Shown here in pieces: positions 1 through 4,991 of a stretch of DNA of 11,137 nt. This DNA comes from JAKIWV01 sp049800095. GTDB taxonomy: Archaea > Thermoplasmatota > Thermoplasmata > Lutacidiplasmatales > UBA184. A model generated the notes under the pieces. It worked only from the letters and a program-made list of their open reading frames with translations, searched no databases and was not told the origin of the DNA. Every line of letters starts with the position of its first letter. Positions within the stretch are counted from its first letter, which is position 1. The translations under genes and the position numbers were made by a program. Location: NCBI GenBank assembly GCA_049800095.1, contig JBARJD010000002.1:1-11137 (forward strand), written 5' to 3'.

Positions 1-88
1 ATGTCAAGTGCTGGGCCTGGTCCGCCTCGAGGGCCGCCGCCAGCCGCCGCGCTTCGGCCGGCGAGCCGTATCGCCGGCGCAGGGTCAC
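1..88 (-). CDS. Partial N-terminus, KEOPS subunit Pcc1-like protein
   Basis: The reverse strand from position 88 to the window edge is an open frame of 29 codons that starts with GTG and has no stop. The GTG overlaps the TGA stop of the DUF1028 gene in the four bases GTGA (88-85), a common arrangement for translationally coupled genes. The visible peptide starts VTLRRRYGSPAEARRLAAAL and continues EADQAQHLT. A short strand, a Ser-Pro-Ala-Glu-Ala turn and a helix ending near Glu-Ala-Asp resemble the first strand and helix of archaeal Pcc1. Pcc1 is the small dimerisation subunit of the KEOPS complex, which makes the t6A modification of tRNA. Only about a third of a typical Pcc1 is visible and no catalytic residue can be checked, so the family call is tentative. 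The overlapping start is the stronger part of the evidence. Confidence 0.42.
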   Translation of the reverse strand, partial: MTLRRRYGSPAEARRLAAALEADQAQHLT

Positions 89-1131
89 TTGGATGGTTGC
101 CGGCGATGTGGTTTCTCGTTCGGATGATTCGACGATGGACTCCCACCTCCGGGGGGCGGGGAAGGCGGAGGACCGTGCGCCCCACCGCCGGGGCCTTGGT
201 CGAGCGCGCCCGGGCGGATCGGTGCCGTGGTCTCCCGTCGCGCGAGTTCCTCGGCGCTCTTCATGTCGAGGTACCGCACGACCGAGGGCCAGATCGTCCC
301 GTCGGTCCGGACTTTGTTCTCGAAATTGTGTTCGCTGACGAACTTCGCGAAGGCCTTCTCCGTTGCCGCGTCCCATGTGCCGGTCTTCGGTGCGAGCAGG
401 TATCCGAGAACGCCGAGAGCGCGCTGGACGGACGGCACCGTCTCGGCGTCGAGCGGTCGGAGCGAAGCCGGGTCCTCCCGTGCCAGGAGCGTCATATCGT
501 AGATGCGGAAGATCCGGTCCAGTTCCTCGATGGGGGTCGCGTGGTCGTCGACCCGGACGTCGATCCATCGGTCCAGTCCTCCGCGATACCCGCCGCGTTC
601 CTTCCAGACCAGGAGGGCAGCGGATTGCATCCCCCGGCGGTCGCCCCCTTCGCGCTGTCCGGCGACCAACGCGGCCAACAGCCGTTCGGGAAGGTCGCCG
701 GGCGTCGTCTCGAACGTGCGGGCCATCCCATGGACCACTTCGGCGGAGTAGAGGATGTTTCCCTGGCAGGCGTATCCCTCGCCGACCACGTGGCCCGCCC
801 ACTCGAGGCAATGCGTGCCGGTGAAGGCCGCGGCTCGTCCCTTTCGGTCGACTACCCCGAGTTGGATGTCGTCCCGGTCGGGTGACTCCTGGCTAAGTCG
901 GGCGACGACCTCCGAAGCCGAGAGGCCCTTGCGGAGCAGCTCGAGGCCCTTGGGGCCCTGCGACCCGTCGGAGTTGGCCTGGGTCGCCAGCGCACCGACG
1001 CCGGCCTCTCCCCAGGGGACCAGGGCGCCGGCGGCAATGAACTTCGATTGGATCGCTACGCCCCATTCCCCCCGGTGGGGATCCCACGCCACGATCGAGA
1101 ACGTTCCATGGGGGGGTACCGTCGGGTGCAT
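85..1131 (-). CDS. DUF1028 protein with C-terminal peptidoglycan-binding-like domain
   Basis: This 348-residue protein matches DUF1028 (PF06267) over residues 9-218. Visible hallmarks are GTFSIVAWDP near the N-terminus, GVAIQSKF, VGALATQAN, the TG.HC..WAGH segment (104-114), the CQGNIL segment (122-127), GGDRRGMQSAALLV (162-175) and the DVRVDDH..P segment (191-200). The DUF1028 fold is related to N-terminal nucleophile hydrolases, but no reaction is firmly established. Residues 222-300 look like the putative peptidoglycan-binding domain (PF08823 type) often found after DUF1028, with conserved VQRALGVLGY and FVSEHNFENK patches. The last 45 residues are a Gly/Pro/Ser-rich low-complexity tail. 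There is no signal peptide or membrane segment, so it is probably cytoplasmic. The gene starts 53 bases after the upstream stop with no clear Shine-Dalgarno. A peptidoglycan-type domain in an archaeon implies another ligand. Confidence 0.88.
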   Translation of the reverse strand: MHPTVPPHGTFSIVAWDPHRGEWGVAIQSKFIAAGALVPWGEAGVGALATQANSDGSQGPKGLELLRKGLSASEVVARLSQESPDRDDIQLGVVDRKGRAAAFTGTHCLEWAGHVVGEGYACQGNILYSAEVVHGMARTFETTPGDLPERLLAALVAGQREGGDRRGMQSAALLVWKERGGYRGGLDRWIDVRVDDHATPIEELDRIFRIYDMTLLAREDPASLRPLDAETVPSVQRALGVLGYLLAPKTGTWDAATEKAFAKFVSEHNFENKVRTDGTIWPSVVRYLDMKSAEELARRETTAPIRPGALDQGPGGGAHGPPPSPPPGGGSPSSNHPNEKPHRRQPSK

Positions 1132-1150
1132 CGGATGGAAGGGGGAGAGG

Positions 1151-1171
1151 CCGTGGCCTTAAGGCCCACGG
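1151..1171. repeat. Imperfect inverted repeat upstream of the DUF1028 gene
   Basis: CCGTGGCCTT (1151-1160) is followed directly by AAGGCCCACGG (1161-1171). This is a ten-base-pair inverted repeat with a single bulged base and a central TTAA. It lies in the 53-base gap between the 214-residue protein gene and the DUF1028 gene, with its centre about 30 bases upstream of the DUF1028 start. It could be a hairpin in the transcript, a processing or termination signal, or an operator. The central TTAA also lies roughly where a TATA box of a leaderless DUF1028 transcript would be. Confidence 0.5.
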
Positions 1172-1181
1172 GGGGCCCCCC
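1170..1181. repeat. GGGGGGCCCCCC palindrome after the 214-residue gene
   Basis: Six G then six C form a perfect 12-base palindrome three bases downstream, in the direction of transcription, of the TAA stop at 1187-1185. It abuts the inverted repeat at 1151-1171. No U-rich run follows in the transcript, so a simple archaeal terminator is not supported. A chance G/C run in a high-GC genome is possible. Confidence 0.4.
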
Positions 1182-1184
1182 GGG

Positions 1185-1829
1185 TTACGCTTCCTCGGGT
1201 TCGATGCCCGGGGGTAGCTTCGCCGGTGGCGCGGCGCGCACCGCGGCGGGCGAAGGCAGGGGAACGCGGTTCTGTACGGCGTTCCAGAGCCGGTCGAGGG
1301 GTGCCCAGAATGCGGCGGTGGCGCCTTCGTGGTCGAAGATGGCCTGGGCCTCGGCGACGCACGACTGCACATCGGTCAGGTCCACGCTGAGGCTCGGGGC
1401 GAGCTCCACGGCTCCCTTCGCGAGGAGCAGCTGAACGTGGGCCCACTCGCGGTCTTTTTTCGCGTCGCGGTCGGCTGGGGTGAGCGTGAAGTCGGGATTC
1501 CAATGGGGTGGCTGCGGCGCGGGAATCGCGACGCGAAGGCGGATCCAGGGTTCCGGGATCGTGGGCCAGCGCGGCTCGGCGAGCCGCACGGAGAACTGGT
1601 CGAGCGCCTTCTCGGCGTCGGGAAACTCTCCGGCGGCGAGCGTTGCGGCCACCCGCTCGAGCGGCTTGATGAGGTCGACGTTCGGGGCGCCGCGCCAGAT
1701 GGAGAGCCGGAGCACCAGCCGGTCCGGTGCGAGGCGCCGGATCGCGTGCTGCATCTTGTCCTCCGGTAGCGGCGAGGTGGGGGCGGGGGGCGCCTCGCTG
1801 TCGGGCGGCTTGTTCGGGGCGCCCGGCAT
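1185..1829 (-). CDS. Hypothetical protein, 214 residues, in the lipid-reductase operon
   Basis: I do not recognise this family. The ATG at 1829 follows the geranylgeranyl reductase stop by 16 bases and is preceded by a GAGGG stretch that could be a weak ribosome-binding site. An internal ATG at residue 26 is an alternative start, and the preceding Pro/Ala-rich residues 1-25 are likely disordered. From residue 28 to about 195 the protein looks globular and mostly helical. It has an IRRLAPDRLVLRLSIWRGAP patch, several tryptophans, a proline-rich turn near the IPAPQPPHW segment and a charged helix around ADRDAKKDREW. The C-terminus is again Pro/Ala-rich. No cysteine cluster, membrane segment or nucleotide-binding motif is visible. 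Tight spacing places it in the operon with ferredoxin and geranylgeranyl reductase, so a role near lipid saturation is possible but unproven. Confidence 0.8.
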   Translation of the reverse strand: MPGAPNKPPDSEAPPAPTSPLPEDKMQHAIRRLAPDRLVLRLSIWRGAPNVDLIKPLERVAATLAAGEFPDAEKALDQFSVRLAEPRWPTIPEPWIRLRVAIPAPQPPHWNPDFTLTPADRDAKKDREWAHVQLLLAKGAVELAPSLSVDLTDVQSCVAEAQAIFDHEGATAAFWAPLDRLWNAVQNRVPLPSPAAVRAAPPAKLPPGIEPEEA

Positions 1830-1839
1830 GAGACCCTCT

Positions 1840-1857
1840 GCGTTCCTACAGGAACGC
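1840..1857. repeat. Perfect hairpin spanning the geranylgeranyl reductase stop codon
   Basis: GCGTTCC (1840-1846), a four-base TACA spacer and GGAACGC (1851-1857) form a perfect seven-base-pair inverted repeat. It contains the reductase TAG stop (1848-1846) and lies just before the start of the 214-residue protein at 1829. In the transcript it would fold into a stem with a four-base loop at the gene junction, where it could affect coupling, processing or stability. Function is inferred from position only. Confidence 0.55.
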
Positions 1858-3036
1858 CTCGAACTCCTTCGTCACTTCGGGGTACTTGTCGTGTACCGCC
1901 TTGAGGATGTTGAGCACGCTGAGCTTCTCGAGCTTGACGCCCTGGAGCGCATCGATGATCTTGTCAAAGGTCGCGTCCGGTAGCGAGACCAGCTTCTCCT
2001 TCGCGAGCCAGTTGCGGTAGAGCTTGTCCTCGAGCTTCGCTCGCCAGCCCTTCTCGTAGGCCTGGAGGAACTCCTTCGACGTGTCGTTCGCGGTGATCGC
2101 CTGCACGGCCACCTCCCCCGCGATCTTGCCCGCGATGCAGCCGTTCGCGATCCCACCTCCGGTCAAGGGGTCGATCATCCGGGCGGCATCGCCGACCAGC
2201 ATGATCCCGTTCGCGACCGTTTGCTTCATCGGCGCCGCGATCGAGACCCCCCCGCCCACCATGTCGATCTTCTTGCCCTTCGCGTAGCCGGGGTGCTCGG
2301 CGATCCACTTGTCGAGGTACATCTTTACGTCGGCCGGGTTGTGGAGCTTCGAAACCTGGACGCCGATGCCCACGTTCGCCACCCCTTCGGCCTTCGGGAA
2401 GATCCAGACGTAGCCGCCGGGCGCCACCTTGCCCAGATAGAAGTCGCAGTAACGGACATCGGAATCGACGTTAGTCATGCGGTACTGGATGCACGAATCC
2501 ATGTCGCGGAGCTGGAGGTTCGTCGGCAGCCCCGCCCACCGTCCCACCTGGGATTCGAACCCGTCGGCGCCGATGATGATCGGAGCGCGGATTTCGAACG
2601 TCTGGCCGAATTGCTTCGCGGTGACGCCGACGAAGCGACCATCGTCACGCAGCAAGTCGATCGCGGCGGTCTTGAGCAGGACGTCGACTCCCTCGTTGGC
2701 CGCGTCGATGGCGAGTTGCTTGTCGAAAGAGTCCCGTTCCACCACATAGCCGACCTCGTTGCCGGCATGCTTCTCATTGATCTCGAGGACTTTCTCGCAC
2801 GGAGAATAGATGCGGGCGCCCTCGACCTCGACGTTGATCCAGCGCGACGAGGGCTTGATGCCGACCTCCTCGAGCCAGGACTTGCTCATTCCCTCGCCGC
2901 AGCGCACCGGAGAGCCGATCTCCTGGCGCTTCTCGATCATCACGGTCTTGGCGCCGTTCTTCGCCGCCCACTTGGCGGTCATCGCGCCGGCGGGGCCGGC
3001 GCCGATGACCAGCACGTCGGTCTTGAGGTTCTGCAT
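1846..3036 (-). CDS. Digeranylgeranylglycerophospholipid reductase (geranylgeranyl reductase family)
   Basis: This 396-residue FAD enzyme saturates the double bonds of geranylgeranyl chains in archaeal ether lipids. Residues 5-37 form the FAD-binding Rossmann segment (VLVIGAGPAGAMTAKWAA followed by Glu-Lys-Arg). GSPVRCGEG (41-49) is the conserved cysteine motif of the archaeal family. GADGFESQVGRWAG (156-169) is the second FAD motif. GGYVWIFPKAEGVANVGIG (207-225) matches the family's YxWxFP...VG substrate-side signature. VGDAARMIDPLTGGGIANG (281-299) is the third FAD motif. The length fits archaeal members (about 390-410). The ATG at 3036 was chosen because upstream in-frame starts would run into the ferredoxin gene and add residues before the Rossmann strand. 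A ferredoxin gene lies 28 bases upstream; in Methanosarcina a neighbouring ferredoxin is known to feed electrons to this enzyme. The activity is peripheral at the membrane. Confidence 0.93.
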   Translation of the reverse strand: MQNLKTDVLVIGAGPAGAMTAKWAAKNGAKTVMIEKRQEIGSPVRCGEGMSKSWLEEVGIKPSSRWINVEVEGARIYSPCEKVLEINEKHAGNEVGYVVERDSFDKQLAIDAANEGVDVLLKTAAIDLLRDDGRFVGVTAKQFGQTFEIRAPIIIGADGFESQVGRWAGLPTNLQLRDMDSCIQYRMTNVDSDVRYCDFYLGKVAPGGYVWIFPKAEGVANVGIGVQVSKLHNPADVKMYLDKWIAEHPGYAKGKKIDMVGGGVSIAAPMKQTVANGIMLVGDAARMIDPLTGGGIANGCIAGKIAGEVAVQAITANDTSKEFLQAYEKGWRAKLEDKLYRNWLAKEKLVSLPDATFDKIIDALQGVKLEKLSVLNILKAVHDKYPEVTKEFEAFL

Positions 3037-3064
3037 GGCCGGTTCCCGCTTCTCGAGAAGGAGC

Positions 3065-3256
3065 TCACCCAATGGCGATCGCGCCGACGGGGCAGGCCCG
3101 GACGCAGATCTCACACCGCGTGCAGATCTTCTCGTCGAAGGTGATGCGGGTTTCGTCCAAGTAGATGCAGTTGAGCGGGCAAATGCCGACGCACGCGCCG
3201 CAATAGATGCAAATCTGGCCGCTCGACTCGATGTGGAGCGTCTTCTTGCTCGGCAT
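3065..3256 (-). CDS. Small 2x[4Fe-4S] ferredoxin, likely electron donor for geranylgeranyl reductase
   Basis: This 63-residue protein has two classic CxxCxxCxxxCP cluster motifs: Cys16, 19, 22 and 26, then Cys45, 48, 51 and 55. An extra Cys30 is not part of either. It therefore carries two low-potential [4Fe-4S] clusters and works as a soluble one-electron carrier. Its gene lies 28 bases before the lipid reductase, and this pairing suggests it is that enzyme's dedicated electron donor. I chose the ATG at 3256 over the in-frame GTG at 3277. A TATA box centred near 3293 predicts transcription starting around 3267, which would leave the GTG outside the transcript and give the ATG a leader of about ten bases. 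It is the first gene of the left operon. Confidence 0.93.
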   Translation of the reverse strand: MPSKKTLHIESSGQICIYCGACVGICPLNCIYLDETRITFDEKICTRCEICVRACPVGAIAIG

Positions 3257-3287
3257 TCGACGTCTCGAGCGCGTCACCGGTACCGAT

Positions 3288-3303
3288 AGTATAAATCGTT
3301 TCT
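3288..3303 (-). promoter_or_regulatory. Archaeal BRE/TATA promoter of the ferredoxin-lipid reductase operon
   Basis: Read on the minus strand the sequence is AGAAACGATTTATACT. A purine-rich BRE-like element (GAAACG) sits directly before a TTTATA box, centred near 3293. It stands out in a G/C-rich setting between the thioredoxin reductase stop (3320) and the ferredoxin start (3256). Archaeal start sites usually lie about 26 bases downstream, so transcription should begin near 3267. Confidence 0.65.
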
Positions 3304-3319
3304 TCAGTCGGCAACTACG

Positions 3320-4291
3320 TTACCGGCCCGCCACGGGTTTCACGGTCGGAGCGTCGTGCTCTTCCAACCAGCGCTCGGCATCGATCGCCGCCATGCAGCC
3401 GAACCCGGCGGCCGACACGGCCTGGCGGTACCGGTGGTCGACTACGTCGCCTCCGGCGAAGACCCCCTCGACGGAGGTGCGCGTTCCCTGGAGGGTCTTG
3501 ACGTACCCGTTCTGGTCGAGCTCGACCTGACCCCGCAAGATGTCGGTGGCCGGATCGTAACCGATCGCCACGAACATGCCCTGTACCGGCAGGAGGGTGG
3601 ACGCTCCGGTCTGGACGTTCCGGATGCGGAGGCCCTCGACCGTCTTCTCGCCCAGCACCTCTTCGACCACGGTGTCGAATCGGAAGGAAATCTTGGGGTG
3701 ATTCTGGGCGCGTGCGGCCATGATCTTGCTCGCGCGAAGCGCGGACCGCCGGTGGATCACGGTCACATGGGTAGCGAACCGGGTGAGGAACAGAGCCTCC
3801 TCCATTGCCGAATCACCGCCTCCGACCAAGGCGAGTTCCTTGCCGCGGAAGAAGAATCCATCACACGTAGCACAAGCAGAGACCCCGTGGCCCAGCAGTT
3901 TCTGTTCCGAAGGCAGGTTGAGCCAGCGCGCGTTCGCCCCCGTGGCGAGGATCACGCTGTCGGCCTCGAGGGCCCCTTGGGTCCCTAGGTGGAGTCGAAA
4001 GGGCCGTTGACCGAAGTCCACAGAGGTGACCCGGTCGTCGATGAATTCCGTTCCGAACCGCATCGCCTGAAGGCGGATTCGCTCGACGAGTTCCGGTCCT
4101 TGAATGCCCTCCGGGAACCCCGGGAAGTTCTCCACGTCGGTGGTGATCATCAACTGGCCTCCAGCCGGCACGCCCCCGACGACGATCGGTTTCAAGTTCG
4201 CACGGGCGGCATAGACGGCCGCGGTGAGCCCGGCGGGGCCGCTGCCCACGATCACGACGCGCGCGTGGCGCGGCCGCGATTCATCCGGCAT
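3320..4291 (-). CDS. trxB: Thioredoxin reductase, NADPH-type
   Basis: This 323-residue flavoprotein passes electrons from NADPH via FAD and a redox disulfide to thioredoxin. VVIVGSGPAGLTAAVYAAR (12-30) is the FAD-binding Rossmann motif, followed by GGQLMITTDVENFPGFPEGI (44-63), typical of the family. The active-site disulfide is CATC (140-143). VGGGDSAMEEA (156-166) is the nucleotide-binding motif, and HRRSALRASK (180-189) carries the His-Arg-Arg...Arg pattern that favours NADPH. VFAGGDVVDHRYRQAVSAAG (277-296) is the C-terminal FAD motif. Length is normal (about 310-330). The ATG at 4291 lies 47 bases after the flavin reductase stop. An in-frame GTG at 4342 overlaps that stop in GTGA and would add 17 residues, so a longer coupled product is possible. 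No thioredoxin gene is seen in the window. Confidence 0.94.
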   Translation of the reverse strand: MPDESRPRHARVVIVGSGPAGLTAAVYAARANLKPIVVGGVPAGGQLMITTDVENFPGFPEGIQGPELVERIRLQAMRFGTEFIDDRVTSVDFGQRPFRLHLGTQGALEADSVILATGANARWLNLPSEQKLLGHGVSACATCDGFFFRGKELALVGGGDSAMEEALFLTRFATHVTVIHRRSALRASKIMAARAQNHPKISFRFDTVVEEVLGEKTVEGLRIRNVQTGASTLLPVQGMFVAIGYDPATDILRGQVELDQNGYVKTLQGTRTSVEGVFAGGDVVDHRYRQAVSAAGFGCMAAIDAERWLEEHDAPTVKPVAGR

Positions 4292-4338
4292 GGTCCGGAG
4301 CAGGGGCGCGGGGTTGTAAGCGTTCTCTGCTGCGCGCT

Positions 4339-4896
4339 TCACCGAGGAGCCCGGCCCCTGGGCAGGCGGAGCAGGTCGTTCGGTTCCGCCTCGGCGTAAC
4401 CGCTCCGATAGAAGAGGAGAGGAGTGGTGTCGAGGCCCTCCTCCAACGCGACGACACCCCCTAGGACCAGCATGTGGTCCCCCGCCGGGATCTCCTGCTC
4501 CACCCGGCACTCGAACCTGGCAACGGTGCCATCGAGCAGGGGCGCGCCGGTCGCGCCCCGGTGAAGGTCGATTCCGGCGAACTTCTCCTCCGCCGGAACT
4601 CGGCTCGCAAATCGTTGACTGATCCCTCTCTGATTGGCGGCCAGGACGCTCACCGCGAAGGCCCCCGACCGGTGGATGGATGGCCAAGCGTCGGCGTCCG
4701 TCGTGAGCGACACGAGGAGCCGCGGGGGGTCGAGTGAGACGGACAGGAAGGCGTTGACCGTCAATCCGCTATCCCGTCCGTCGTCCCGGGCCGTGACGAC
4801 GGAAACCCCGGTCGCCCACCGGGCCATGAGGAGGCGGAATCGAGACGGGTCGACGGATGGCGAAGGGCCTCCGGGCATCGGTCCTCCGCTATTCAT
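4339..4896 (-). CDS. Flavin reductase-like domain protein (FMN-binding)
   Basis: This 185-residue protein matches the flavin reductase-like domain (PF01613). Residues 20-37 give FRLLMARWATGVSVVTAR. Residues 41-65 give RDSGLTVNAFLSVSLDPPRL and continue LVSL, equivalent to the usual G.TV.AF.SVSLDPP..LVSL flavin-binding segment. FAVSVLAANQR (80-90) and AGDHMLVLGGVVALEEG (138-154) are also typical. Such proteins bind FMN and either reduce free flavin with NAD(P)H for a partner oxygenase or act as flavin-dependent electron carriers. The ATG at 4896 is the first in-frame ATG after the glycosidase stop. A second at 4878 would remove six Gly/Pro-rich residues. The 95-base gap to the glycosidase gene has no clear TATA box, so read-through is likely. 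No oxygenase partner is visible, so the substrate is unknown. Confidence 0.87.
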   Translation of the reverse strand: MNSGGPMPGGPSPSVDPSRFRLLMARWATGVSVVTARDDGRDSGLTVNAFLSVSLDPPRLLVSLTTDADAWPSIHRSGAFAVSVLAANQRGISQRFASRVPAEEKFAGIDLHRGATGAPLLDGTVARFECRVEQEIPAGDHMLVLGGVVALEEGLDTTPLLFYRSGYAEAEPNDLLRLPRGRAPR

Positions 4897-4991
4897 CGGG
4901 CCACATGAAGGCGAGGAGAGCTCCCGGCCTCCGAAGAGGTTCTTCTCCGCGCAATGATGGGCGACGACCCTCCGCGCCCGGCGTTGCGCCG

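Noticed and set aside
1..885. 294-codon open frame on the plus strand at the left edge
   Set aside because: It is antisense to the DUF1028 gene, and its Arg/Asp/Val-rich composition is typical of a shadow frame.
2221..3144. 307-codon open frame on the plus strand across the lipid reductase
   Set aside because: It is antisense to a well-supported geranylgeranyl reductase and has no family motif.
4292..4687. 132-residue N-terminal extension of thioredoxin reductase
   Set aside because: Most of it overlaps the flavin reductase gene in another frame, and family members begin near the ATG at 4291. Only the short GTG alternative at 4342 is kept as possible.
4928..4939. CCTC-TTCG-GAGG hairpin (minus strand) before the flavin reductase
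   Set aside because: It has only four base pairs, although the loop is a stable UUCG type. Such short stems arise often by chance in G/C-rich DNA.
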